Positions 39,804 to 52,279 are shown, counted from the stretch's first letter. The stretch is DNA of 64,000 nt from Citreimonas salinaria (GCF_900107235.1 NZ_FNPF01000004.1:1-64000); one strand, 5' to 3'. Notes: generated from the letters alone by a model not told the origin. Made by a program: numbers and translations.

Positions 39804-40619
39804 ATGCAGAATTCGGAGCTGGCGCAACGCGGCCTGGTGTTGATGGGATGCGGCAAGATGGGCTCGGCCATGCTGGAAGGCTGGCTGGCGCGCGGTCTTC
39901 CGTCCTCGTCGGTGTGGATCAGCGACCCCAACCCCTCGGACTGGGTGAAGGCGCAGGGCACGCATCTCAATGCGCCGCTGCCGCCCGATCCGGCCGTGGT
40001 GATCGTCGCCGTCAAGCCGCAGAAGATGGTCGAGGCGCTGCCCGCGCTGCGGGCGCTGGGCAACGGCGACACGCTGTTCGTCTCGGTCGCCGCCGGCACC
40101 ACGATCGCCACGCTCGAGGCCGCGCTGGGCGAGCGCAGCCCGATCGTCCGCGCCATGCCCAACACGCCCGCCGCGATCGGGCAGGGGATCACCGCGATCG
40201 TCGGCAACGCGCATGTGTCCGGGGCGCAGATGGACGCGGCCGAGGCGCTGCTGTCGGCGGTGGGCGACGTCGTGCGGCTCGAGACCGAGGCGCAGATCGA
40301 CGCGGTCACCGGCGTCAGCGGGTCCGGGCCGGCCTACGTCTTCCACCTGATCGAATGCATGGCCGCCGCCGCCGAGGCGGAGGGGCTGTCGCCGGAACTG
40401 GCGCTGCAACTGGCCCGCGCGACCGTGGCGGGCGCCGGTGCCTTGGCGGTGCGGACCGGCGAGGACCCGGCACAGCTTCGGCGAAACGTGACTTCGCCCA
40501 ACGGCACGACGCAGGCCGGGCTGGACGTGCTGATGGACACCGATACCGGCCTGCCGCCGCTGATCCGACGCACTGTGGCCGCGGCCTCGGCCCGCTCGCG
40601 CGAGCTGGCCCGTGGCTGA
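39804..40619 (+). CDS. proC: Pyrroline-5-carboxylate reductase
   Basis: A 271-aa NAD(P)H enzyme making proline, the last step of its synthesis. The Rossmann start LVLMGCGKMGSAML (11-24), VAVKPQ, RAMPNTPAAIGQG, the VTGVSGSGPAYVF segment and the C-terminal TSPNGTTQAGL block are all diagnostic. It has a strong ribosome site (GGGGAGGGGAGA). The csaA start overlaps its stop, so both are one unit. Confidence 0.96.
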   Translation: MQNSELAQRGLVLMGCGKMGSAMLEGWLARGLPSSSVWISDPNPSDWVKAQGTHLNAPLPPDPAVVIVAVKPQKMVEALPALRALGNGDTLFVSVAAGTTIATLEAALGERSPIVRAMPNTPAAIGQGITAIVGNAHVSGAQMDAAEALLSAVGDVVRLETEAQIDAVTGVSGSGPAYVFHLIECMAAAAEAEGLSPELALQLARATVAGAGALAVRTGEDPAQLRRNVTSPNGTTQAGLDVLMDTDTGLPPLIRRTVAAASARSRELARG

Positions 40620-40962
40620 CGCGGCACCGCAGATCACGTCCGACGACTTCCTGTCCGTCGACATCCGCGCCGGCACCGTCACGCGCGCCGAGCCGTTCCC
40701 CGAGGCGCGCAAGCCCGCGATCAGGCTGTGGATCGATTTCGGCCCCGAGCTGGGCGAGAAGAAGAGTTCGGCCCAGATCACCGAGCATTACACGCCCGAG
40801 GCGCTGGTCGGCCGGCAGGTGCTGGCCGTCGTGAACTTCCCGCCCCGCCAGATCGGCCCCGTCCGGTCCGAGGTGTTGGTGCTGGGCATACACGACGACA
40901 GCGGCGCCGTGGTGCTGGCCGTGCCCGACAAGCCCGCGCCGGACGGTGCCCGGCTGTGTTGA
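40612..40962 (+). CDS. csaA: CsaA-type tRNA-binding / chaperone-like protein
   Basis: A 116-aa single tRNA-binding (OB-fold) domain like CsaA, which has secretion-related chaperone activity in Bacillus and a dimeric tRNA-binding fold. Marks are FLSVDIRAGTVTRAEPFPEARKPA, LWIDFG, KKSSAQIT, and VVNFPPRQIGPVRSEVLVLG. The start is GTG 40612, overlapping the last codons of proC in another frame. Length matches the family (110-116 aa). Confidence 0.93.
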   Translation: MADAAPQITSDDFLSVDIRAGTVTRAEPFPEARKPAIRLWIDFGPELGEKKSSAQITEHYTPEALVGRQVLAVVNFPPRQIGPVRSEVLVLGIHDDSGAVVLAVPDKPAPDGARLC

Positions 40963-40991
40963 AACTCCGCCGCTCCGCAAAGGACACGTCC

Positions 40992-41942
40992 ATGAAGCTC
41001 CTGATCGCCCGTCCGCTGCCCGAGCTCGTCGTCGCCACCGCGCAAAGCCGCTTCGACGTGACCGTGCGCGACAAGACCACGCCGATGGACCGCGACGAGA
41101 TGATCGCCGCCCTGCGCGACCACGACGCGGTGATCCCGACGCTGGGCGACGCCTTCTCGGCCGGGATATTCGCCGCGGCGGGCGACATCCGCTGCCGGCT
41201 GCTGGCGAATTTCGGCGTGGGCTACAACCACATCGACGTGGCCGCCGCGCGGGACGCGGGCGTCGCGGTGACCAACACGCCGGGCACCGTGACCGACGCC
41301 ACCGCCGACATCGCGCTGACGCTGATGCTGATGTCGACCCGCCGCGCCGCCGAGGGCGAGCGGATGGTGCGCGCCGGCCAGTGGAAGGGCTGGCACCCGA
41401 CGCAGATGTTGGGGATGCACCTGACCGGAAAGCGGCTGGGAATCGTCGGCATGGGCCGGATCGGGCAGGCCATCGCCAAGCGCTGCCATTTCGGCTTCGG
41501 CATGTCCGTGGGCTACGTCGCGCGATCGGACAAGGAGTTGGAGTTTCCCGCCAGGCGCCACGCCGACGCGGCCGCGCTGGCGGCGGCATCCGACGTGCTG
41601 GCGATCGCCGTGCCGGGCGGGGCCGAGACGCGGCACCTGGTCGACGCAAAGGTGCTCGCCGCGATGCCGTCGCACGCCCACCTGGTCAACATCGCCCGCG
41701 GCGACGTGATCGACGAATCCGCGCTGATCGACGCGCTCGAGGCAGGGCGCATCGGTGGCGCGGGCCTCGACGTCTACGAAAAAGAGCCCGAGGTTCCCGA
41801 CCGCCTGCGCGCACTCGACAATGCGGTGCTGCTGCCGCACCTCGGCACCGCCGCGCTGGAAGTGCGCGAGGCGATGGGCCTGATGGCGGTCGAGAACGCC
41901 ATCGCCCTGCTCGACGGCAAGGACCTGCCCAACCCGGTCTGA
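40992..41942 (+). CDS. D-2-hydroxyacid dehydrogenase (glyoxylate/hydroxypyruvate reductase-like)
   Basis: A 316-aa NAD(P)-dependent 2-hydroxyacid dehydrogenase. The nucleotide fold GIVGMGRIGQAIAKR, the active-site Arg in NIARGDVIDE, Glu in DVYEKEPEV and His in LPHLGTA are all in place, and FGVGYNHIDV is typical of the glyoxylate reductase branch. Reduction of glyoxylate or hydroxypyruvate is the best guess. It lies 29 nt after csaA and may share its transcript. Confidence 0.92.
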   Translation: MKLLIARPLPELVVATAQSRFDVTVRDKTTPMDRDEMIAALRDHDAVIPTLGDAFSAGIFAAAGDIRCRLLANFGVGYNHIDVAAARDAGVAVTNTPGTVTDATADIALTLMLMSTRRAAEGERMVRAGQWKGWHPTQMLGMHLTGKRLGIVGMGRIGQAIAKRCHFGFGMSVGYVARSDKELEFPARRHADAAALAAASDVLAIAVPGGAETRHLVDAKVLAAMPSHAHLVNIARGDVIDESALIDALEAGRIGGAGLDVYEKEPEVPDRLRALDNAVLLPHLGTAALEVREAMGLMAVENAIALLDGKDLPNPV

Positions 41943-42043
41943 ACCGCGCGAAACCCTGCGTCACGCGCGCGCCCGTGAACGGCGCGCCGCTTGACCGCGC
42001 GCGTCGCAACGGTTTCCTTGCGCGCCAGTCCTTGGAGAAAGCC

Positions 42044-43162
42044 ATGCACCAGCCCGCCATCACCGGACACGGGGTCTTCACCCCGCACCAGACGATCACC
42101 AACGACGAGTTGGTCGTGGCCTTCAACGCCTATGCCGACCGCTGGAACGAGGAACACGCCGCCGCCATCGCCGCCGGCGAGGTCGAGCCGATGGCCCATT
42201 CCAGCGCCGAGTTCATCACCTCGGCCAGCGGGATCGAGCAGCGCTACGTGCTGGACAAGGCCGGCATCCTCGACCCGGCGCGCATGTATCCCAGGCTGCA
42301 GCCGCGCGCCGACGACGAGCCGTCGATCATGGCCGAGATCGGGCTCGATGCCGCGCGGAAGGCGCTGGCGCGCGCGGGGCGCGAGGGGGCCGAGATCGAC
42401 CTTGTGATCTGCGCCGCGTCGAATCACGAACGCGCCTATCCGGCGATGGCGATCGAGATCCAGAACCTGCTGGGCGCGCGGGGCTTCGCCTTCGACATGA
42501 ACGTGGCATGCTCCTCGGCCACGTTCGGCATCCAGGCGGCCGCCGACATGGTGCGCACCGGCAGCGTGCGCCGCGCGCTGGTGGTGAACCCGGAAATCTG
42601 CTCGGGCCACCTGGAATGGCGCGACCGCGACTGTCACTTCATCTTCGGCGACGTGGCCACCGCCGTGGTGATCGAACGCGCAGACGAGGCGCAGGGCGAT
42701 CACTTCGTCATCCACGGCAGCCGCTGCGCGACCGAATTCAGCAACAACATCCGCAACAACGACGGCTTCCTGCGCCGCGCCCACGACCAGATGGAGGACC
42801 GGCGCGACATGCAGTTCATGCAGAACGGCCGCAAGGTCTTCAAGGAGGTGCTGCCGATGGTGTCGGCCCACATCCTGTCCAACATGGAGGAGAACGGCTG
42901 GCGCGCGGACGACCTCAAGCGCCTGTGGCTGCACCAGGCCAACAAGACGATGAACGACTTCATCGGCCGCAAGGTGCTGGGACGTGTTCCCGACGCCGAT
43001 GAACAACCCAACATCCTGCAGGACTATGCCAACACCTCGTCGGCCGGCTCGATCATCGCCTTCTCGCAGAACTGCGAGGACCTGTCGCCGGGGGACCGCG
43101 GCGTGATCTGTTCCTTCGGCGCGGGCTATTCCGTGGGATCCGTGCTGGTCGAGCGCGCCTAG
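42044..43162 (+). CDS. 3-oxoacyl-ACP synthase III-like enzyme
   Basis: A 372-aa thiolase-fold condensing enzyme. The Cys-His-Asn triad of KAS III is present: C156 (NVACSSATF), H297 (WLHQANKTMN) and N330 (DYANTSSAGS). It is some 45 residues longer than housekeeping FabH, with an extended N-terminal part (ADRWNEEHAAAIAAGEVEPMAHSS). It belongs to the branch often labelled beta-ketoacyl-ACP synthase III in alphaproteobacteria, whose substrates are poorly known. No acpP or plsX is adjacent, so it is probably not the primary FabH. Ribosome site is GGAGAAAG. Confidence 0.9.
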   Translation: MHQPAITGHGVFTPHQTITNDELVVAFNAYADRWNEEHAAAIAAGEVEPMAHSSAEFITSASGIEQRYVLDKAGILDPARMYPRLQPRADDEPSIMAEIGLDAARKALARAGREGAEIDLVICAASNHERAYPAMAIEIQNLLGARGFAFDMNVACSSATFGIQAAADMVRTGSVRRALVVNPEICSGHLEWRDRDCHFIFGDVATAVVIERADEAQGDHFVIHGSRCATEFSNNIRNNDGFLRRAHDQMEDRRDMQFMQNGRKVFKEVLPMVSAHILSNMEENGWRADDLKRLWLHQANKTMNDFIGRKVLGRVPDADEQPNILQDYANTSSAGSIIAFSQNCEDLSPGDRGVICSFGAGYSVGSVLVERA

Positions 43163-43233
43163 CCCTCTGCTCTTTGCCGGTGGCGCGATTCGTGGCACGC
43201 TGCCTCCTGAAGGCCAACGAACAGGAGGCATGC

Positions 43234-43515
43234 ATGGATCGCGACGCAATGGTGGAACAGGCCAAGAAGCAGCTCGACGACTGGAACGCCCAGATCGACC
43301 GTCTGCAGGCCCAGATGGCCAAGCAGAACGAGGAAGTCCGCGCGAAGCAGGAGGAAAGCCTGCGCGAGATGCAGGCCAACCGCGACCGGGCGGAAAAGCG
43401 CATCGACGAGCTCAACGAGGCCGGCAAGGCCGCGTGGGACGACGTCAGCGCGGCGCTCGAGCGGGCGTGGAAGGACCTTTCGGAAAGCTTCGACAAGGCG
43501 CGCAAGCGGTTCTGA
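43234..43515 (+). CDS. Small charged coiled-coil protein
   Basis: A 93-aa protein made almost wholly of one predicted amphipathic helix: heptad-like EQAKKQLDDWNAQIDRLQAQ and following repeats, with Trp in three places and about 40 % charged residues. No signal peptide, no membrane segment. Start ATG 43234 lies 7 nt after AGGAGG; an overlapping ATG at 43230 is out of frame and leads into the antisense of tdk. No known family comes to mind; a role as a scaffold or apolipoprotein-like helix is guesswork. Confidence 0.82.
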   Translation: MDRDAMVEQAKKQLDDWNAQIDRLQAQMAKQNEEVRAKQEESLREMQANRDRAEKRIDELNEAGKAAWDDVSAALERAWKDLSESFDKARKRF

Positions 43516-43524
43516 TGGATCGGG

Positions 43525-44124
43525 CTAGCCGGGGCGCGCGGCGGGCCGGTCGCCCATCGCCTCGCGCCAGTGGCGGCGGCACAGGCTGACATAGGTCTCG
43601 TTGCCGCCGATCTGCACCTGCGCGCCCTCGCGCATCGGGCGGCCTGTCGCGTCCTGCCGCACGACCATGGTCGCCATACGCCCGCAATGGCAGATCGTGC
43701 GCACCTCGCGCATCACGTCGGCCAGCGCCAGCAGCGCGGCCGAGCCCGGAAACAGCTGCCCGCGGAAATCGACGCGCAGCCCGTAGGCCATGACCGGCAG
43801 GTCCAGGTCGTCCACCACGCGGGCCAGTTGCCAGACCTGGGCCTCGGTCAGGAACTGCGCCTCGTCGAGGAACGCGCAGGCGATCGTCCCTTTCGCCATC
43901 CGCGCTTCGATCAGCGCGAACAGGTCGGTGTCCGAGGCGAAGGTGTCGGCCTCCTGGCCCACCCCGATCCGCGACGCGATGCGCCCCCGCCCCGCGCGGT
44001 CGTCCAGCGCGGCGGTCAGCAGGTAGGTCTCCATCCCGCGTTCGTTGTAGTTGTGCGACGCCTGCAGCAGCAGCGTCGACTTGCCGGCGTTCATCGTCGA
44101 GTAGTGGAAATGCAGCTTGGCCAT
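43525..44124 (-). CDS. tdk: Thymidine kinase
   Basis: A 199-aa type II thymidine kinase that phosphorylates thymidine for salvage. P-loop STMNAGKST (9-17), DEAQF (Walker B) and the zinc-binding cysteines (ICHCG and a later LCRRHW) are present, and the lasso region shows the sugar/base-binding GNETYVSLC. Length is normal. It converges on the coiled-coil gene with only 9 nt between stops. Confidence 0.96.
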   Translation of the reverse strand: MAKLHFHYSTMNAGKSTLLLQASHNYNERGMETYLLTAALDDRAGRGRIASRIGVGQEADTFASDTDLFALIEARMAKGTIACAFLDEAQFLTEAQVWQLARVVDDLDLPVMAYGLRVDFRGQLFPGSAALLALADVMREVRTICHCGRMATMVVRQDATGRPMREGAQVQIGGNETYVSLCRRHWREAMGDRPAARPG

Positions 44125-44164
44125 GCGCTGCCTCTTGCCGCAGAACGCGCGCGCTTTGCAAACG

Positions 44165-45047
44165 CTAAACGGCGGCTCCGCCGCCGGGCGCCGATGCGGT
44201 CCAGCGATCGCCGAACACGGTGCGCGCCGCTTCCGTCAACGCCGTCTTCTGTGCCGGCGTCGCCTGGGCCACGCAGAGGTCGGCGACCTTTTCGAACGCC
44301 GCGCGGCGCGCATCCGCATCCTTCGCGCGCGTTGCGTCCTCGAGCGCGCGAAGGCGCAGGATCGTGTTGCAATGCGACCCGAAGGCCGCCCGCTCCTCGA
44401 CCTCGTCCAGCTTCGACGGTGCCCTGAATCGCGAGAAGACCCACCAGTGGACGGGGTTGTTGATCTCGATGCTGTACGACACCAGCCGCCGCATCAGGTC
44501 ATGGATGCGGTCCACCGCCTCGGGCCGGGCCAGCGCCACCAGTCCCGCGGCCTTGACCGTGTTGCTGGTGCTGTTGAACAGGTAGGGCGTCATCCGCCGA
44601 AGGTTCAGCGTCTCGACCTCGTGCATCACCCAGTCGCCCAGGCGCGTCGCATGGCGCGCGCCGGTCAGCAGGTCGAGGTTCAGCGCCACGTTCTGCGCCG
44701 AGAACACCAGGTGCGTGCGATCGCGGCGCAGCCCGTAGGCGATCGGCATCGCCCGGATCTGCGCCTCGGCATCGAGCAGCCGGTCGAGCCAGTGATGCGC
44801 GTCCTCGACCAGAACCTCCTCGCACACCTTGTGCGATCCGGCGATCAGGGCATAGAGCCGGTCGAAATCGGTCAGGGCTGGTTCGTCGCGCAGCGCATCC
44901 AGAAGGTTGATCTGCTCGCGCAGGCCTGCGGGCCTGCGGTTCTTCTTGTAGATCAAGGTCCGCGCACCGTCGCGCCGCGCCCGCGCCGGCAGCCGGCCAA
45001 GATGCGCAAGGCAGGTCGCGGCATCCATCGCCCGGAAATCCTGACGC

Positions 45048-45061
<14 letters not shown>
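44165..45061 (-). CDS. Uncharacterised protein overlapping rimO
   Basis: A 298-aa soluble protein with no signal peptide or membrane segment. I do not recognise a family. Distinct features are a tandem HHWLD, a central [18 protein letters not shown] segment and an RRLV/RHATR arginine-rich stretch; helices are expected throughout. Start ATG 45061 overlaps the rimO end by 14 nt and gives [13 protein letters not shown], so it is co-translated after rimO. A GC hairpin (44170-44186), followed by TTTAG on this strand, overlaps its last codons and may be a terminator. Base use equals its neighbours. Confidence 0.75.
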
Positions 45062-46424
<1,363 letters not shown>

Positions 46425-46483
46425 GGCGGGCATATAGACACATCCCGGCGCCCGCGAAAGGGCGTCGTCGCATCCCCGTACGC

Positions 46484-47998
46484 TCAGCCGTCCCCGGTCA
46501 CCAGCCCGACGCCGAACAGCACCGCCAGCGCGATCGGCGCGATCCGCACCAGCCAGCCCAGCGTCAGCGCCGCACGGTCCCGCAGCCCGAACTGGCGGCT
46601 CAGCCGGTCCGGGGAAAACCGCCAGCCCAGAACCGCAGATGACACGATCCCCATGACGATCGTGCCGTTGGACCCCACGATCCGGTCGACCGCGTCCAGC
46701 ACCGGCCTGTCGCCGATCGTCCATTCCGGCGCCGCGTAGGACAGCGCCGAAGGCACCCCCAGCGCCACGATCGCGGCGATGCCGATCAAGACGCCAGAGA
46801 CCTGCCCGATGCGCCGCCACTGCTCGCGCAGCGCGGCGGTCACCACCTTGGCCCCGCCCAGGCAGGACGACAGCGCGGCAAGGAACAGCAACCAGAAGAA
46901 CACCGGCGCGAGGAACGCGCCCCCGCCCATCTGCTCGAACGCGCGCGGCAGCGTCTCGAACGCCAGCTCGGACCCGGCACCGGGGTCCAGCCCGGCGGCA
47001 AAGACCAGCGGGAAGATCGCAAGCCCCGCAAGGATCGCGACGCTGGAATTGATCGCCGCGATCACGGCGACGGATCGCGGCACGTTCACCCGCAGCGGCA
47101 GGTAGCTGCCATAGGTGATCAGGTAGCCCTGTCCGATGGTCAGTGAAAAGAAGGCCTGCCCGAAGGCGGATCGCCAGACCTCGGCATCGGTCAGGCGGGA
47201 CGGATCGGGCGAGAACAGGAACGACAGCGCCTCGGTGGCCGCGCCGTTGCTCAGGCCGTAGATCGCGATGCCGACAAGCGCCAGCAGCAGCACCGGCATC
47301 AGGAATTGCGCCGCGCGCTCGATGCCGGACAGCCCGAAAGCCAGGATCGCGGCCACCAGCGCCCCCACGGCACACAGCCACCAGACCGAGGCATAGCCGG
47401 CCGTGAAATCCTCGAAACCGGGGGCGGGGCCCAGCGTCGCCTCGACCGCGAAGCCCAGCGTCCAGCCGGTGATGACGAAGTAGTAGCTGTCGATCACCAG
47501 CGTCAGCAGGACGATGGCCACGCCCACCGGCACGAAGCGGCGCCCGAGGCTGCGGAAGCTGGCGATGACCGAGCCGTGGGCCGCGCGCCCGACGGCGATT
47601 TCCAGCGCCGCAAAGGGGATCGCGAAGGCGATGACCGCCACGGCGTAGGCAAGCAGGAACACGCCGCCGCCATTCTCGCCGACCAGCGTCGGAAACCGCC
47701 ACAGGTTGCCCAGCCCCACGCCCGCGGCCGCGGTGGACAGGATGAACATCCGCTCGGACGACCACAGCGCGTAGGGCTGTTCGGCGCGTTCGGCGGCCTC
47801 GCGCGAGACATCCGTCAGTCCCGCCGCGGCCTGCCCGCTTTCCTCTCGCGGGTGGCGGGTGAGTTCGCGCTTCCCGGCGGCGGGCCGGCCGTTGTCGTCG
47901 GGCGTGTCCGCGGCGGGATTATCGCCGGACGTGTCGCCGTCCTTCCGCGCCCGCGCCGCGTCGCGCCGGTCGTCTTCGTCCTGCGCTCGCCTGCTCAT
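46484..47998 (-). CDS. Sodium:neurotransmitter-symporter (SNF) family transporter with long N-terminus
   Basis: A 504-aa Na+-coupled symporter of the LeuT/SNF family, importing amino acids or related amines. TM1 carries the sodium/substrate motif [11 protein letters not shown] (about 93-103). Ten or more further hydrophobic helices follow, with the family [10 protein letters not shown] and a glycine-rich central region. The first 80 residues are hydrophilic, rich in Asp, Arg and Gly and absent from most homologues; a cytosolic tail or an early start is possible. It is divergent from the ABC operon. Substrate unknown. Confidence 0.9.
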   Translation of the reverse strand: MSRRAQDEDDRRDAARARKDGDTSGDNPAADTPDDNGRPAAGKRELTRHPREESGQAAAGLTDVSREAAERAEQPYALWSSERMFILSTAAAGVGLGNLWRFPTLVGENGGGVFLLAYAVAVIAFAIPFAALEIAVGRAAHGSVIASFRSLGRRFVPVGVAIVLLTLVIDSYYFVITGWTLGFAVEATLGPAPGFEDFTAGYASVWWLCAVGALVAAILAFGLSGIERAAQFLMPVLLLALVGIAIYGLSNGAATEALSFLFSPDPSRLTDAEVWRSAFGQAFFSLTIGQGYLITYGSYLPLRVNVPRSVAVIAAINSSVAILAGLAIFPLVFAAGLDPGAGSELAFETLPRAFEQMGGGAFLAPVFFWLLFLAALSSCLGGAKVVTAALREQWRRIGQVSGVLIGIAAIVALGVPSALSYAAPEWTIGDRPVLDAVDRIVGSNGTIVMGIVSSAVLGWRFSPDRLSRQFGLRDRAALTLGWLVRIAPIALAVLFGVGLVTGDG

Positions 47999-48202
47999 GC
48001 GGCCTCGCGTCTCGTCTCAGGGTTTCTTGCAAGCACGAGACGGAACGAGAGGGCGGCGGGCCCGGTTCCCCCACGCGTCGACAGCGCACAGGGCCGGGAC
48101 CGCTGCGGGTCCGGTCGCCCGCCGCCTGCGCCAGGTAGAGGCCAAAGGTTGACAGAGTCTGAATCGGTCTCCGCAAGCCATTGATTTCTCTGGGGCTCGA
48201 TC

Positions 48203-48221
48203 GTGTCCCACCGTGGGACAC
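48203..48221. promoter_or_regulatory. Perfect palindrome (operator candidate) upstream of the peptide ABC operon
   Basis: GTGTCCCAC-C-GTGGGACAC is a perfect 9-bp inverted repeat with a 1-nt centre, 61 nt before the start of the first permease gene and about 205 nt from the divergent symporter gene. Its size and symmetry fit a dimeric regulator operator. It is too tight to fold as an RNA hairpin without losing inner pairs. No regulator gene is beside it. Confidence 0.6.
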
Positions 48222-48282
48222 CCTTTCCGGCGGGCAATTTTTGCCGCTGGACCCCGGCGTGGCGCGACCCTACCGTGCCGCC

Positions 48283-49227
48283 ATGCTGGCCTACGCCGTC
48301 AAACGCCTGATCTCGCTCGCGATCAGCCTTCTGGTCGCCTCGGCGGTCATTTTCGCCGTGGTTGAGATCGCCCCCGGCGACCCGGCCCGGTTCATGCTGG
48401 GGATCAACGCCCAGCCCGACACCGTCGCCGCCCTGCGGGCCGAGCTTGGCCTCGACGTGCCGAAATGGCAGCGATACCTGAACTGGCTGGGCGGCATGAT
48501 CACGGGTGATTTCGGCACCTCCTACACCTACCGCACGCCCGTCGCGCAGATGGTCGCCGACCGGCTCTGGGTCTCGCTTCCCCTGGCGCTCTACGCGCTG
48601 ACCCTGTCGACCGCGATCGCATTCCCCGCCGCCCTGATCGCCGCCGCCCGCCGCGGCCGCGGCCCCGACGTGGCGGTGATGGGCGCGACCCAGCTGGGCG
48701 TGGCGGTGCCGAACTTTTGGTTCGCCATGCTCCTCGTGCTGCTCTTCGCCATCAACCTCGGCTGGTTCAGCGCGGGCGGCTTTCCGGGGTGGTCCGATCC
48801 CTTGGCCGCGCTCAAGGCGCTGACCCTGCCGGCGATCGCGCTGGCCCTGCCGCAGGCGGCAATCCTCGCACGGGTCATGCGGTCGTCCCTGATCGACGTG
48901 CTGGGCGAGGATTTCATCCGCACCGCGCGCGCCAAGGGGCTGAGCATGCGCCAGGCCCTGTGGCGCCACGGGGTCCGTAACGCGCTGATCCCGGTGCTGA
49001 CCATCCTCGGCCTGCAATTCGCCTTCCTGCTGGCCGGCGCGATCATCATAGAGCAGGTGTTCTACCTGCCTGGCCTAGGGCGGCTGATCTTCCAGGCGAT
49101 CACGCAGCGCGATCTCGTGGTGGTCGAATCCGTGGTCATGCTGCTGGTCTTCGCGGTCATCATGGTGAACTTCGCCGTAGACCTGGCCTATGCCGCCGTC
49201 GATCCCCGCCTGAGGCGCCGGGCATGA
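48283..49227 (+). CDS. Peptide-type ABC transporter permease (DppB-like)
   Basis: A 314-aa inner-membrane permease of the dipeptide/oligopeptide/nickel group (6 hydrophobic helices). The start MLAYAVKRLISLAISLL, the EIAPGDPARFMLG extracytoplasmic segment and the EAA loop around GEDFIRTARAKGLSMRQALWRHGVRNALIP are diagnostic. The ribosome site is poor; an in-frame GTG at 48259 is an alternative start. First gene of a three-gene operon (4-nt overlaps). Confidence 0.92.
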   Translation: MLAYAVKRLISLAISLLVASAVIFAVVEIAPGDPARFMLGINAQPDTVAALRAELGLDVPKWQRYLNWLGGMITGDFGTSYTYRTPVAQMVADRLWVSLPLALYALTLSTAIAFPAALIAAARRGRGPDVAVMGATQLGVAVPNFWFAMLLVLLFAINLGWFSAGGFPGWSDPLAALKALTLPAIALALPQAAILARVMRSSLIDVLGEDFIRTARAKGLSMRQALWRHGVRNALIPVLTILGLQFAFLLAGAIIIEQVFYLPGLGRLIFQAITQRDLVVVESVVMLLVFAVIMVNFAVDLAYAAVDPRLRRRA

Positions 49228-50035
49228 GCCGTGCGCTGATTGCCGGGGCCGCGCTGACCGCGCTGTTCGTCCTTGCGGCCGCGCTGTCCTTCGCCTGGAC
49301 GCCCGGCGACGTCGCCGCGATGAACATCGCCGAACGCCTGCAGCCACCCTCGGCCGAGCACTGGCTGGGTACCGACCATTTCGGCCGCGACATGCTCAGC
49401 ATGATCATGATCGGCGCGCGCACTTCGATCGCGGTGGCGCTGGTGGCGGTGGGCATCGGCATGGGCCTTGGCGTGCCGCTGGGCCTCGCCGCCGCCGCCA
49501 ATCGCGGCGGCTGGCTGGACGAGGTCATCTCGCGCGGGTCGGACCTCGTCTTCGCCTTTCCGTCCCTGGTCATCGCCATCCTGATCACCGCGATCTTCGG
49601 GCCGGGTGCCGTCAACGCGATCCTCGCCATCGGCATCTTCAACATCCCCGTCTTCGCCCGCCTGACCCGCGGCGCCGCCATGGCGCTTTGGAGTCGCGAG
49701 TTCATCATGGCCGCCCGCGTGGCCGGCAAGCGCGGCCCCCGCATCAGCGTCGAGCATGTCCTGCCCAACTTGGCGAACCTGCTGATCGTGCAGGGCACGA
49801 TCCAGTTCAGCCTCGGCATCCTGGCCGAGGCCGGGCTAAGCTACGTCGGCCTGGGCGCGCAGCCGCCGATCCCCAGCTGGGGCCGGATGCTGGCCGACGC
49901 GCAGACCATGGTCAGCCTCGCTCCGCACGTGGCGATCATCCCGGGCCTGGCAATCGTGCTGATGGTGCTGGGCCTGAACCTGCTGGGCGACGGGCTGCGC
50001 GACCGGCTCGACCCCCGGCTGAACGCGGTGCGGGC

Positions 50036-50039
<4 letters not shown>
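49224..50039 (+). CDS. Peptide-type ABC transporter permease (DppC-like)
   Basis: A 271-aa partner permease. The DHFGRDMLSMIMIGARTSIAVA segment and the EAA loop SREFIMAARVAGKRGPRISVEHVLPN are typical of DppC/OppC. Six hydrophobic helices. Its ATG overlaps the preceding stop (ATGA), as does the next gene with its own stop. It pairs with the upstream permease to form the membrane channel. Confidence 0.92.
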
Positions 50040-51718
<1,679 letters not shown>

Positions 51719-51736
51719 GCCGCGCCCGAAACGCAA

Positions 51737-51758
51737 ACGGCGCCCGATGGGGCGCCGT
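51737..51758. terminator. Hairpin between the ABC operon and ybjN
   Basis: ACGGCGCCC-GATG-GGGCGCCGT is a perfect 9-bp stem in the 60-nt gap between convergent genes. On the minus strand it is followed by TTGCGTTTCG, and on the plus strand by a weak CATGATG, so it best fits ybjN but can end both. Confidence 0.75.
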
Positions 51759-51778
51759 CATGATGAAGAACTTTCTTT

Positions 51779-52279
51779 CTAGGCGCGACCGTAGGCCTCG
51801 GCGATGGCGATCTGAAGCGCCTGGTCCGGCGTCTTGTCGGTCCAGCACATCAGCTGGAAGGCGGGGTAGTACCGCTCGGCGTTGGCGACGGCGAGGGTGA
51901 TCATGCGGTCGATCTGGTCGGCCGAGGCGACGGTGTCGCGCGACAGCAGCAGACCGTACTTGAACACCATCAGCTGTTCCTTGCCCCAGTAGCTGAAGCT
52001 GCCGGCCCAGCACTGGTCGTTGATCGCGTTCAGGCCCTCGTGCAGCACCCCCATGCGGTCCAGCGGCGGCTCCATCTCGAAGGTGCAGACGATGCGCAGC
52101 ATGTCGTCGTGATCCGACCAGGCGAGCGTGATCGAATAGGTGCGCCACTGGCCCTCGACGGCCATGGCGATCTGGTCTTCGCCGATGCGGTCGAATTCCC
52201 AGTCGTGATGCTCGGCCAGGTGTTCGACGATGTCGATCGGGTGCAGGTCTTCGCTTGCGAAATGCTCGGACAGGGCCAT
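51779..52279 (-). CDS. YbjN-domain protein
   Basis: A 166-aa acidic protein of the YbjN family, a type III chaperone-like fold also found in regulators of stress and motility. Matches are HPIDIVEHLAEHHDWEFDRIGEDQIAMAVEGQW, the strand LRIVCTFEM and the YPAFQLMCWTDKTPDQAL helix. There is no signal peptide, so it is cytosolic. Function unclear. Start ATG 52279 is preceded by GAGG. The 217-nt gap after it (52280-52496) carries no gene-like signal. Confidence 0.85.
   Translation of the reverse strand: MALSEHFASEDLHPIDIVEHLAEHHDWEFDRIGEDQIAMAVEGQWRTYSITLAWSDHDDMLRIVCTFEMEPPLDRMGVLHEGLNAINDQCWAGSFSYWGKEQLMVFKYGLLLSRDTVASADQIDRMITLAVANAERYYPAFQLMCWTDKTPDQALQIAIAEAYGRA

Noticed and set aside
43230-43589. 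Alternative 119-aa reading from the ATG at 43230
   Set aside because: This frame is Arg/Gly/Pro-rich and runs into tdk antisense; the frame from 43234 gives a clean coiled-coil helix.
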